This document shows, piece after piece, positions 1 to 8,141 of a stretch of DNA of 64,000 nucleotides. The stretch lies in contig NZ_CP141285.1 in the NCBI RefSeq assembly GCF_035319885.1, forward strand, positions 1,860,001 through 1,924,000. Direction: 5' to 3'. The first letter of the stretch is position 1, and every line of letters starts with the position of its first letter. This stretch comes from Altererythrobacter sp. H2 (lineage in GTDB: Bacteria > Pseudomonadota > Alphaproteobacteria > Sphingomonadales > Sphingomonadaceae). Under the pieces are notes generated by a model. That model was not told the origin of the DNA. It was given only the letters and a program-made list of their open reading frames with translations, and ran no database searches. The translations under genes and the position numbers were made by a program.

Positions 1-93
1 GTCGTCGGTGTCGCAGGGATTCAGAATTCATGGTGCAAGGAATGATCGCGAGCAAGACAGGGTTTTCTGCGAAAAATGTGAAGTCCAAGTCAA

Positions 94-315
94 ATGACTA
101 ATCCTAAGCGCCCACGTGATGCGAGCCAGCTTGCGAAGCTGATGGTCGATATCGCGACTGGCGAAAAAGCCGGCGAGGAACTGACACCTACACAGGAAAG
201 GGCTTCAAAGGGCGGGCAAAAAGGCGGAAAGGCCCGCGCTCGCGCGCTTTCACCAGCCGAGCGGTCAGAAATTGCCAGCATCGCCGCACAAGCGCGCTGG
301 AAGAAGACCAGCTAA
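94..315 (+). CDS. small basic hypothetical protein
   Basis: A 73-residue lysine/arginine/alanine-rich protein with no membrane segment. The middle carries a GGQKGGKARA stretch and the C-terminus an AAQARWKK stretch, which gives a histone-H1-like or nucleic-acid-binding look. I recall similar short proteins being common in alphaproteobacterial accessory DNA, but no function is established that I know of. It runs convergently into the next gene, with stop codons overlapping by 4 nt. It lies in the integrated element, in front of the toxin-antitoxin operon on the other strand. The ATG at 94 is the first in frame. Confidence 0.6.
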   Translation: MTNPKRPRDASQLAKLMVDIATGEKAGEELTPTQERASKGGQKGGKARARALSPAERSEIASIAAQARWKKTS

Positions 316-782
316 GCAGCTCGCTTCCCATCCCAGAACCGGCGCTCCTCAACGTCATCGCGAAAATCGAGTAGCATCGGAAGCGGGGGCTGATCGGGGT
401 TCTGGTCGTTGTAGACTTCAACGTCCGTCGCAAGCTGAACGCAGTCGCCGACGATCTGCTGTCTGCGCTGAATAAAAGCCTTCTGCATATGATCACGCGG
501 AGCATGGCCCAAAATGGCCCAGAACGTGTGCTGCACGCCCCCTTTGGTGACGCGAACAGCGTGGTTCTTGCGATAACGACGCCCCAACCTGTCAGTCGCA
601 TATTCCTCGCGAAGCGCCCGCGACATGTCGTCTGCCAACTTGTCGAACGGGTCAGGGGCCGGAACTTCGATCATCCCTCGCTGTGCACCCCAGACCACTG
701 CATCGCGCGGACGGGCGGGGAGATACCCGTGCTCCTTCTCGTATTCGTGCCAAATGTGCTGCAACTGCTCATTGTAAGTCAT
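312..782 (-). CDS. hypothetical protein, third gene of the HigB/HTH-ImmA operon
   Basis: A 156-residue soluble protein that I do not recognise. It begins 9 nt after the stop of the HTH/ImmA gene on the same strand, so it is almost certainly co-transcribed with that gene and with the HigB toxin. The sequence is charged, with aromatic residues clustered around an HTFWAILGHAPRDHM motif near residue 85 and an acidic-then-basic C-terminus (FRDDVEERRFWDGKR). There is no signal peptide or transmembrane helix. Its role can only be guessed from position: an accessory factor, substrate or chaperone for the protease-type antitoxin. It could also simply be hitch-hiking. Confidence 0.6.
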   Translation of the reverse strand: MTYNEQLQHIWHEYEKEHGYLPARPRDAVVWGAQRGMIEVPAPDPFDKLADDMSRALREEYATDRLGRRYRKNHAVRVTKGGVQHTFWAILGHAPRDHMQKAFIQRRQQIVGDCVQLATDVEVYNDQNPDQPPLPMLLDFRDDVEERRFWDGKRAA

Positions 783-791
783 CGTAAACTC

Positions 792-1928
792 CTAAAGCGC
801 GACAGGCGCTGGTTCACCCCAGCCGTCCACGACAGCATAGGGTGCGATATGATGGCGAACCTTCACTTTAAGACGTGCCAAATACTCAGGCCGATCTAAT
901 CGACGCTGCACTTGGCCCGTAACGATGCCCGGATGCCGCCCAATGCGACGGGCGAATCCAACAATATCCTTCTCAGAAATATAAGGCGCCTTCCGCATAA
1001 TGAAGGAATCCAACTGAACTTTTGGAACGCAGAAATCCGCCGCCTCAGCGTTCGCCTTTAATTCGCAAGGCGGAAGCCCGTCATTTTCAAGCTTCAGGTC
1101 AATATCGACTTCAATCTCTTCGTCGGGAATACCCTTCCCATCACCATTGAGGACATGTTCAATTTCATGGCGCAAGACGAACCAGAAATTATCAATGCGA
1201 TCAAAGCGAGTGCTCATGCCGATCACCGGTGAATTGTCATCAAGCCAAAAGCAGACGCCGTCGATCAAGGCTTTGGGCAACGTCTCGACAATCGCGAAGC
1301 GCACACCGCATTCAGCCAAGATGCGGGGCACATGGCGAACTTCTTCGGGATCCATCATGTGCCGAGGCAAAAGTTCGCCGACTGCTTCTCTAAGCCTCCG
1401 CTCCGAATACGGTGCCAATACCATTTCAGAACAAATCTGCTTTACGCGGAACAGCCACGCCAGCTGCGCCATGTTGGCCGGTTCATCGTAGCTTTTCTTC
1501 TTTGCAGCATGAGCGAGACCAGGAATGTCCCGGACATCGTTCTTCCGGAAGAATCGCATCAGCTGCGCTTCAAGAAGGGGAACAGGAGTATCCTCCAACC
1601 AGCCGCGCTTGATCATTTCTCGAACAGGGTAAGCACTCTGGAAGAGAGCCCTTTTCGCGATGCTCGGGTCTGGCGCACTTGCGCGAGACATCTCATAAGC
1701 ATTCTGCAAGTTCGAGAAGAAAATGGGCGATACATCGAAGGCCTCCCCCAATGCCTTCGCCATCTCCGGGCTGATGCCCCTCTTGCCGGAGATGATCATA
1801 TTGATCCCCTGTTCGGGGACGCCCAGAATGTATGCGAGATCGCGCTGGAGCCACCCACGTGCCTCCAGCTCTTCCGCGATAAACTCTCCGGGATGGGGAA
1901 CGTCGGTCAAGCAAGCTGCGCTAGTCAT
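792..1928 (-). CDS. HigA-type HTH antitoxin fused to ImmA/IrrE metallopeptidase domain
   Basis: A 378-residue protein. The N-terminal ~90 residues are an XRE-type helix-turn-helix of the HigA addiction-module class (VPHPGEFIAEELEARGW near the start, then RDLAYILG and MIISGKRGIS). The C-terminal half carries the zinc-peptidase motif RHEIEH (HExxH) of ImmA/IrrE proteins. HigA proteins bind HigB and their own promoter; ImmA-type domains cleave regulators. The start at 1928 was chosen because GAGGAGGG sits just upstream and because the longer frame would overlap the toxin gene. The toxin ends 13 nt upstream. The predicted role is antitoxin/autorepressor with protease activity; the fusion is not unique but is less usual than a plain ~100-residue HigA. 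Confidence 0.85.
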   Translation of the reverse strand: MTSAACLTDVPHPGEFIAEELEARGWLQRDLAYILGVPEQGINMIISGKRGISPEMAKALGEAFDVSPIFFSNLQNAYEMSRASAPDPSIAKRALFQSAYPVREMIKRGWLEDTPVPLLEAQLMRFFRKNDVRDIPGLAHAAKKKSYDEPANMAQLAWLFRVKQICSEMVLAPYSERRLREAVGELLPRHMMDPEEVRHVPRILAECGVRFAIVETLPKALIDGVCFWLDDNSPVIGMSTRFDRIDNFWFVLRHEIEHVLNGDGKGIPDEEIEVDIDLKLENDGLPPCELKANAEAADFCVPKVQLDSFIMRKAPYISEKDIVGFARRIGRHPGIVTGQVQRRLDRPEYLARLKVKVRHHIAPYAVVDGWGEPAPVAL

Positions 1929-1941
1929 GGCCCGGCCCTCC

Positions 1942-2238
1942 TCAGTGTGTGTCGTCAATTTCCAAAATCCTAATCGCTGGTGGTCTCTCGTCTTCAAGCA
2001 GTTCAAACACGATGCGGTATTGATCGTTGATCCGAACTGACCTTTGACCCTCCCTGTCTCCGCTGAGTTTCTTGTAGTTCAGCGACTTCCAGTTCCGCAG
2101 CGTCCGCTCATCGGGCGCTTGCTCCATGAGGATGAGTTTCCTCTGCGCTTGGCGGATAACAGCGATGGGCAGCCCGAGCTTGTGGGCCTCAGGTGTGCAT
2201 ATCCGTGATAACCGCTCATCGGCATATTCAATCCTCAT
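1942..2238 (-). CDS. higB: HigB-family (RelE/ParE superfamily) toxin
   Basis: A 98-residue protein of the expected size for HigB ribosome-dependent mRNA endonucleases. Visible family features are LRNWKSLNYKKLSGDREGQRSVRINDQ in the centre (here split as LNYKKLSGDR and SVRINDQYRIVF) and a short acidic tail. HigB cleaves translated mRNA at the ribosomal A site and is neutralised by HigA. The order toxin first, antitoxin second is the hallmark of higBA loci. The downstream antitoxin begins 13 nt after this stop. Transcription probably starts in the 110 nt between this gene and the insertion sequence and is repressed by the HTH partner. Confidence 0.9.
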   Translation of the reverse strand: MRIEYADERLSRICTPEAHKLGLPIAVIRQAQRKLILMEQAPDERTLRNWKSLNYKKLSGDREGQRSVRINDQYRIVFELLEDERPPAIRILEIDDTH

Positions 2239-2296
2239 GTGGATACACGGTATAGACAGGACGAAGGAAAGTCAACAGGCGACTGAACGCTATGCG

Positions 2297-3237
2297 TTAA
2301 ACTGACCCTTTATGCTTGTCTTAATGCGGAGGGTCAGTATGGTGGCCGAATGAACAAGCTGACCATCGAACAGCGCACCCAGGTTCTCCAACTCCTCTGC
2401 GAGGGAATGAGCATTCGCGCCGTTAGTCGCCTCACTGGCGCCAGCAAAAACACCATCGCCAAGCTGCTCGTTGATGCAGGTAGGGCTTGCGCTGCCTATC
2501 ATGACGCCCACGTTCGCAACGTGAAGGCGACGCGAGTGCAGGTCGATGAAATCTGGTCGTTCACCTACGCCAAGCAGAAGAACGTCGCGTTGGCCAATTA
2601 CGCACCGGAAGGCGCTGGCGACACGTGGACTTGGACCGCCGTCGACGCGGACAGCAAGATGATCCTGTCTTACCTCGTGGGCGGTCGCGATAGCGAATAC
2701 GCGATGGGGTTCATGGACGATCTGGCTTTGCGCCTTGCTCACCGGGGCCAACTGACCGTTGATAGCGACAAGGCGTATTTTGAGGCGGTCGAAGGTGCGT
2801 GTGGCTGCGACGTTGACTATGCGCAGCTTGTGAAAATGTATGGCCCCGCGATCACAGCACCGGGGCGCTACAGTCCCGCCGAATGCACTGGTATTGGCAA
2901 GCGCAAGGTGGAAGCTCACCCCGACGCTGACTACGAATCGACCAGTTACGTTGAGCGCCAGAACCTGGCCATGCGCATAGACATGCGCCGCTTCACCCGC
3001 CTGACCAACGCTTTCTCAAAGAAGGTCGAAAACCACGTTCACGCGGTCGCGCTGCACGTGATGTATTACAACTTCGTCCGCATCCATACGGCGCTGCGCG
3101 TTACTCCCGCTATGGCTGCTGACGTTGCTGACCGCCTTTGGGAGATTGGTGACATCGCGTTGCTTGTAGAACAGGCCGAGGTGAAACCCAGCAACCGTGG
3201 TCCCTATGGAACGAAGGGTCAGATTTTAAACTGACCC
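2297..3237 (+). mobile_element. insertion sequence with IS1-like transposase
   Basis: A single transposase gene (2350-3234) is bracketed by matching ends. The inverted pair CTGACCCTT (2302-2310) and AAGGGTCAG (3214-3222) is exact. The 12-bp direct repeat TTAAACTGACCC also occurs at 2297-2308 and 3226-3237 and could be a target duplication or part of the ends. The exact boundary cannot be fixed from one copy. The element sits between the HigB promoter region and the 3' end of the integrase gene, whose stop codon lies inside its right end. Confidence 0.8.
2350..3234 (+). CDS. IS transposase, IS1-like DDE family
   Basis: A 294-residue transposase. The N-terminus is a helix-turn-helix of the form SIRAVSRLTGASKNTIAKLL. 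The catalytic core follows, with VDEIWSF (first Asp), a second acidic cluster TVDSDK, and YVERQNLAMR with the Glu, which resembles the DDE layout of IS1-group enzymes. The C-terminus contains a typical VMYYNFVRIH segment. The gene fills the element and its stop codon lies inside the right end. It looks intact. Assignment to IS1 rather than a neighbouring family is from memory of similar proteins and is not certain. Confidence 0.85.
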   Translation: MNKLTIEQRTQVLQLLCEGMSIRAVSRLTGASKNTIAKLLVDAGRACAAYHDAHVRNVKATRVQVDEIWSFTYAKQKNVALANYAPEGAGDTWTWTAVDADSKMILSYLVGGRDSEYAMGFMDDLALRLAHRGQLTVDSDKAYFEAVEGACGCDVDYAQLVKMYGPAITAPGRYSPAECTGIGKRKVEAHPDADYESTSYVERQNLAMRIDMRRFTRLTNAFSKKVENHVHAVALHVMYYNFVRIHTALRVTPAMAADVADRLWEIGDIALLVEQAEVKPSNRGPYGTKGQILN

Positions 3238-4547
3238 ACTACCTGTAGTTCCATTCGCGAACCCGCCCGCGCCGCCGCCTCACGTTCGATCATTGCGGCC
3301 CAGTCGAGCATCACCTGCTTACGCCGGTCGAACAGCTCGGACTTGTTGTAAATCCGCATGATCTTTGAGGTGGTGGCAGTGGCGACGTGGTTCAGGATGC
3401 GATCCGCTACTGCAATATCTACGCCGAGAACCTCCGATGCCAATGTGCTGAATGTGGTGCGAAGATCATGGATGGTCCAGTGCTCCATGTCGACCGGCTC
3501 CCGCCCAGCCTTCTTTGCAGCAGCAATCCGCCTTTCGCGGATGATCCGGTCAAGCCGCCGCTTGGCCTTGGCATAGCCGGACACCGAGGTATCGCCAGTC
3601 ATGCTGAAAACGAACGGGCTGTTCTTCGGACGATCTGACGCGGCCAGCGCATCGTTGATCAGCGACACGGCAAGCGGCGATAGCGGGACCCGAAGTGAGT
3701 TCCCGCTCTTGGTTCTGTGACCCGGCAAGGTCCAGACTGCGTTATCGGGATCACCATCGGCGGCGAGGTCAAGCTCGGTAACCGGCATCGCGGCCACTTC
3801 CTCGCGGCGCATGGGCACCACGATCAGCAAGCGATAGAGCTGACCAAAGGGATAACCGAGCTCTCCCATGGCATCCCAGATTTCCAGCAGCTCATCGAGC
3901 GAATGGAAACGGTCGCGGGTACGCTCCTTGGCGGGCTTCTTGATATTCGCCGCCGGATTGGCCTCCAAAATTTCCTGATCGACACACCAGTTCATGAAGG
4001 CCTTCACATATGCCAGGTTGCGGTTCGCAGCCATGGGGGCCTTCTCCGCATGTTTGCGCACGGCATCCACTATGTCGGACCGTGTGATCGATGTGATGTC
4101 TTTCGAACTGAATTGCTTCAGCACCCCGGACTTTCCGTCGAGGGCGCGGCGGCATTGCGAACCGCGGCGCAGTTGCGAGAGCTTCAGGCGTTCGTAATCG
4201 TCAAGCACATCAGAGAGTTTGCGCTGCATTCGCGCCGCCCGGATTGCTTCGCGCTTCGCCTCTCGCTTCTCCTCGTTGGGATCAACGCCTTCGACAACTT
4301 CAATGTGCTTGACCCGTGCTGCCTCTCGCGCGTCCGAAAGGCCCATGCCCGGCCAGGCTCCCAGTTTGATCCGGGTGCGCTTGCCATTGCGCAATCGGGT
4401 ACAAAGGAGCCATGTGGCCGACCGCTCTCCGGCCCGGATGCGCAACCCCGCAACGCGATCATCAGCGAGCTCCAACTGCTTGCCCTTGACCGTTCGAGCC
4501 CGTGTGATCAGTGTCTCGATTGCCTGCCTGTTAAGCGGTTTCACCAT
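3219..4547 (-). CDS. tyrosine recombinase/integrase (P4-like), C-terminus reaches into the IS
   Basis: A ~442-residue integrase. It has an N-terminal DUF4102-like arm-binding region with GWLL-type strands, a core-binding segment in the middle and a C-terminal catalytic domain. Catalytic features are the first Arg in VVPMRREEVA, HDLRTTFS (HxxR), a later NH, and the nucleophile Tyr in MRIYNK. The start at 4547 is an ATG; an upstream TTG would add four residues. It catalyses integration and excision of the element whose attachment site is at 4761-4805, about 210 nt upstream. The last residues (GQFKI and the TGA stop) are encoded by the end of the insertion sequence, after the catalytic Tyr, so function may be retained. 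Confidence 0.9.
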   Translation of the reverse strand: MVKPLNRQAIETLITRARTVKGKQLELADDRVAGLRIRAGERSATWLLCTRLRNGKRTRIKLGAWPGMGLSDAREAARVKHIEVVEGVDPNEEKREAKREAIRAARMQRKLSDVLDDYERLKLSQLRRGSQCRRALDGKSGVLKQFSSKDITSITRSDIVDAVRKHAEKAPMAANRNLAYVKAFMNWCVDQEILEANPAANIKKPAKERTRDRFHSLDELLEIWDAMGELGYPFGQLYRLLIVVPMRREEVAAMPVTELDLAADGDPDNAVWTLPGHRTKSGNSLRVPLSPLAVSLINDALAASDRPKNSPFVFSMTGDTSVSGYAKAKRRLDRIIRERRIAAAKKAGREPVDMEHWTIHDLRTTFSTLASEVLGVDIAVADRILNHVATATTSKIMRIYNKSELFDRRKQVMLDWAAMIEREAAARAGSRMELQVVGQFKI

Positions 4548-4570
4548 AATTCGCGCCAATGCCTTTTCGC

Positions 4571-4592
4571 TATAGGCTCCATATAGGCTCCA
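4571..4592. repeat. 11-bp tandem repeat x2 upstream of integrase
   Basis: TATAGGCTCCA occurs twice in immediate tandem (4571-4581, 4582-4592), 24 nt upstream of the integrase ATG on the integrase's non-coding strand. Short direct repeats in this position are common in front of P4-type integrases and may be arm-type binding or autoregulatory sites. Here that is inference. Confidence 0.7.
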
Positions 4593-4760
4593 CTTTGCGG
4601 AAGGACAACGCTCGTCAGGATCGTACCCTGGTGAACGAATTTTGACAGGACGCGATGACTAATATCGACTTTATATCATTATATTAGGTGGCATATCTTC
4701 GAACGTTTCTAGACAAATTTAAACAGCTCTGAACATCCCAAAAATGGCCCCCTGATCAAA

Positions 4761-4805
4761 CTCTTAATCAGCGGGTCCTTGGTTCGAGCCCAAGTGCGTC
4801 CACCA
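4761..4805 (+). other. tRNA 3' half (Lys-CTT-like), probable att site of the integrated element
   Basis: The stretch begins with an anticodon loop CTCTTAA, continues with a TCAGC stem half and a five-base variable loop, has a perfect T-arm (CTTGG, loop TTCGAGC, CCAAG), and ends with an acceptor half TGCGTCC plus ACCA. Upstream of the loop no matching 5' anticodon stem, D-arm or acceptor half is present, so it is not a functional tRNA gene. A tRNA fragment from anticodon loop to CCA beside an integrase is the classic result of site-specific integration. The intact tRNA would lie at the other end of the element, left of this window. Confidence 0.7.
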
Positions 4806-4840
4806 CCTTTTCGACATTCCTGGACGGTAGAGCTGCCATA

Positions 4841-5944
4841 TCAACTGGAAGCGGATACCCGCTGCTTCGGTGGTTGAGCCTGGCCGGCCCTCGTCGCCTC
4901 AGCTTGAGCAGTTGGGCGGGCAGCTCTGTCCGGGACAGATCTCAACCCCGGCAGTGTCAACCATGCCACCAGACCCGGCCGGTTGTCATCGAGCGTCAGC
5001 CTGCCGTTATGCAGATGCGCAACCGCAGTAACCAGCGCAAGGCCAAGTCCCATCCCCGGAACTGAACGGGCGCGGGAAAGGCGCTGATATTTTGCCAGTG
5101 CCTCGTCATGCCGTTCGCGTGGGATACCTTCGCCCCGGTCGGTCACCGAGACGACGACCTGACCGTCCGAGGCCGAAGCGCGCAGCGCGATTTCCTTCCC
5201 CGAAAGGCCATATTTGAACGCATTTTCGATCAGATTGGCGATCGCCCGGGTGATCAATCCCTTATTGGCGAAGAGAGGCAATTCCTCCTCGCAATCCATT
5301 GTCAGATTGACCCCCTGCACATGCGCCAGGGGAAGATACATCTCGAACAGGCCGCGCAGGACGAGCCCGATGTCGAAATATTCGAAATGCTCCCGCCCGA
5401 TACCTGCCTTGGCCCGGCTGATTTCCAGCGTATCCTCGATCATTCGCAGCATGAGGGCGACTTCCTGCTCGATCGCATGAAGGCTCCTGTTCACCCCTTC
5501 TTCCTCGGCGATCCGGCCGGCTTGCTCCAGGCTCGCGCAAATGCGGGTCAATGGTGATCGCAAGTCATGGGCGAGGCCGTCGGTCATCGTGCGATTCTCT
5601 TCGACCAAGGTCTCGATACGCTCGTGAATTCGATTCAGTGATGCTGCCACACAATCGAGCGGATCGAGCGTGAAGTTCCGTGGAGAACGCCGGGACAGGT
5701 TGCCATCCGCAATATTCGTCGCCGTATGCGCCACCACATGAACCATCCGGTTGAGGTGGCGGCGAATGACCAGGCTCCCGATTGTGGCAAGGAGCATCGC
5801 CAGCAGAAGGGCCACAAGGAACGCCTTTGTCATGGCGGCGCGCACCTCTTCACGGTCATCGAGCAATCCCGAAACCAGGAACTTGTGACCATTGGGCAGC
5901 CGCGTCACGGAGACCCCCTGCGCGCTAGACCTGCGAAATGACAA
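4841..5944 (-). CDS. sensor histidine kinase, N-terminally truncated (probable pseudogene)
   Basis: The open frame of 367 codons holds one transmembrane helix (about residues 41-60), a HAMP linker, a HisKA domain with the phosphoacceptor in GLAHDLRSPLTRI (His126), and an HATPase domain with NLIENAFKYG, DRGEGIP and GMGLGLAL. The periplasmic sensor and the first membrane helix expected for this family are missing. The frame is closed by a TGA immediately before the TTG at 5944, and the first ATG is codon 38, just before the membrane helix. No response regulator is adjacent. Most likely a 5'-deleted kinase remnant beside the integration site; a TTG-started short kinase is the alternative. Confidence 0.75.
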   Translation of the reverse strand: MSFRRSSAQGVSVTRLPNGHKFLVSGLLDDREEVRAAMTKAFLVALLLAMLLATIGSLVIRRHLNRMVHVVAHTATNIADGNLSRRSPRNFTLDPLDCVAASLNRIHERIETLVEENRTMTDGLAHDLRSPLTRICASLEQAGRIAEEEGVNRSLHAIEQEVALMLRMIEDTLEISRAKAGIGREHFEYFDIGLVLRGLFEMYLPLAHVQGVNLTMDCEEELPLFANKGLITRAIANLIENAFKYGLSGKEIALRASASDGQVVVSVTDRGEGIPRERHDEALAKYQRLSRARSVPGMGLGLALVTAVAHLHNGRLTLDDNRPGLVAWLTLPGLRSVPDRAARPTAQAEATRAGQAQPPKQRVSASS

Positions 5945-6082
5945 TCAGGAGACAAGGCTGTGCGGTTCCAAGCCCGCTTCGCTTCCCGGTCGGGACATTA
6001 AGGAAACCTAATGGAACTGACCCAAATCTGACTTCACCCGGAGGTAGCCCGCCGCTTGCTGCACTGCAATACAGGGGTTCCC

Positions 6083-8077
6083 GTGGTTCGTATCTCCACT
6101 CTCATCGTCGGTACTGCTCTTGCCCTCACTGCGCCCGCCCATGCGCATGTCGGCAACCATGCGCCGGAACAGGCCCCCTGGCAGCAAGCAACCGGCTGGC
6201 CCGACCGGATCGTGGCCACCATCGACAGCGATCCGGCGACGACCATCAGCGTCAACTGGCGCACAGAGGCTTCGGTGACCGTGACCAAGGCCGAGATCGC
6301 CAGGGCCCTGCCCGATGCGCGCTTCGACCAGCTGGCGTCCAGTGTCGTGGCGCACAGCGAAATCATCGATCTGGCGGCAATTGAAAAGGCGGGTGTCCGG
6401 ATCCCGGTCGAGCACAACGAAGGGCTTCCCGGAGCGGCTTACCATTCTGCGCGCTTTGACGGCCTCGAGCCCGACACGCTCTATGCCTATCGGGTCCAGG
6501 GCGCCGAAGGGAAATGGAGCGAGTGGTTTCAGACCCGCACGGCCCCGCGCAAGGGGCTGGTGCGGTTCATCTACCTGGGCGATGCGCAGAATGGACTGGA
6601 TTCGCACTGGCCGCGTACGATCCGCGCCGCGTTCCAGTCCGCACCTGATGCGCGCTTCATCCTCCATGCCGGCGATCTCGTGAACCGCGGCTCGCGCGAT
6701 CTGGAATGGGCGCAATGGTTCCGTGCGGGCGGCTTCATCCACGGCATGGTGCAGACCATACCTGTGGCAGGAAACCACGAGTACGAAGCCATCCCCACAC
6801 CGCTGTTTGGCAAGGACGGGCGCTATTCGATCCGGCAAAATGCCGAAATGGCCCGCAGCTTCGGTTTGTCCTGGATGGTGTCCACCGATCACGGCGGCCC
6901 CAATCATTCGCAGATCAACCACGACATTGCCTATCCCGCACTGCTGGAATCCCGCACTGCCGTGCCTGAGGTTCTGCAGTTCTTCGGCATGGAATTCGAC
7001 ACGCCCAATGGCGACCATTCCAGCCTTATCATTCCGCGCAGCGACAGCGAACGCAGCCAGCTGTTCGAGATCGAAAAGGGCTATTCCCGCCGCGATCCGC
7101 ACCCGGCCGATCCGGCGCGGGACGAACCGGAACGCATGATTGCTGCCCTCAATGCAATGAAGGCGCAGCCGCTGCCGCCGGTCCTGTTTGCCAACCACCC
7201 CTCCCGTTCTGCTCCGGAAGCCGGCCAGTATGGCCGCTACGACCCAGCCGAGTTCCGCAACTGGAACGACACCGCCCCCAAGGTTGCGGTGGGCATGGAA
7301 GGCGCCCCCGGGCACCAGGCCGGAACGCTCAATCCCGATGGCAGCCCTGATCCGGAAGGACGGCGCGGCGGCTATCGCAAAGTCCCGACCATGGGCGGCT
7401 TCGATCCGATGGCCGCGAGAGTTGGCGGCCTGTGGGACTCGATGTTGTCCGAAGGGAGACGTTGGTGGGTAACGGCAACGTCCGATTCGCATCGCCACTG
7501 GCGCGAAGGGGGCAGCGACTTCTGGCCGGGTGAATACTCCAAGACCTATGTGCTCGCCAGGCGCGACCACGCTGACATCATGGACGGTCTGCGCCACGGG
7601 CGCATGTTCGTGACGACGGGCGACCTGGTGTCCGCAGTCGACGTCAAGGTGACGGGCTTGCGGTCAAACGACATGGCTGCCGGGCTTGGGGACGAACTGG
7701 TCATCCGCCCCGGCGAGAATGTCATAGTGGAGATCCGGGTGCGCGATCCGCAAGCGCCAAACAGCGCCGGGCAGACGCCCCAGGTTGCCCGGATCGACCT
7801 GATTTCGGGCCTTCTTACCGGCCCGGTCGCCGATCGCGACACTGATCAGGCACCAGCCACCCAGGTGCTTCACCGGTTCACCCCTGCGGACTGGCGAAAG
7901 GATGGCGAAGACCTGATCATGCGCCACAGCATCAGCAATGTGCGCTCGCCGCTGTACCTGCGGGTGCGGGGCACCAATACCGCTGAACTGGAGCCGTCAG
8001 AAGATCCGGCGGGCGAAGATCCGTGGGGCGACCTCTGGTTTTACGCCAACCCGACGTTCGTAACGCTGCGTCCCTGA
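6083..8077 (+). CDS. chimeric phosphoesterase: purple-acid-phosphatase-like N-terminus fused to PHP-domain C-terminus
   Basis: Starts at GTG 6083, giving a clear Sec signal peptide ending at APAHA. Residues up to about 235 are a fibronectin-like domain plus the first part of a calcineurin-type metallophosphatase (YLGDAQ, HAGDLV, VAGNHEYE). Around nucleotide 6791 the protein switches to a PHP-family phosphoesterase (GLSWMVSTDHGG, MEFD, FANHPSR, TATSDSHRHW) that runs to the end. The C-terminal GHxH part of the phosphatase and the N-terminal HxH motif of the PHP domain are both absent. It looks like a deletion joined two neighbouring genes in frame. The periplasmic product probably has impaired catalysis. 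A TonB receptor follows 64 nt later. Confidence 0.8.
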   Translation: MVRISTLIVGTALALTAPAHAHVGNHAPEQAPWQQATGWPDRIVATIDSDPATTISVNWRTEASVTVTKAEIARALPDARFDQLASSVVAHSEIIDLAAIEKAGVRIPVEHNEGLPGAAYHSARFDGLEPDTLYAYRVQGAEGKWSEWFQTRTAPRKGLVRFIYLGDAQNGLDSHWPRTIRAAFQSAPDARFILHAGDLVNRGSRDLEWAQWFRAGGFIHGMVQTIPVAGNHEYEAIPTPLFGKDGRYSIRQNAEMARSFGLSWMVSTDHGGPNHSQINHDIAYPALLESRTAVPEVLQFFGMEFDTPNGDHSSLIIPRSDSERSQLFEIEKGYSRRDPHPADPARDEPERMIAALNAMKAQPLPPVLFANHPSRSAPEAGQYGRYDPAEFRNWNDTAPKVAVGMEGAPGHQAGTLNPDGSPDPEGRRGGYRKVPTMGGFDPMAARVGGLWDSMLSEGRRWWVTATSDSHRHWREGGSDFWPGEYSKTYVLARRDHADIMDGLRHGRMFVTTGDLVSAVDVKVTGLRSNDMAAGLGDELVIRPGENVIVEIRVRDPQAPNSAGQTPQVARIDLISGLLTGPVADRDTDQAPATQVLHRFTPADWRKDGEDLIMRHSISNVRSPLYLRVRGTNTAELEPSEDPAGEDPWGDLWFYANPTFVTLRP

Positions 8078-8141
8078 CGCTGACCACAGGGACTTGCAGC
8101 TGCCGGCCAGTCCCCCCCATCCGGCACAAAGAAATTCACTG

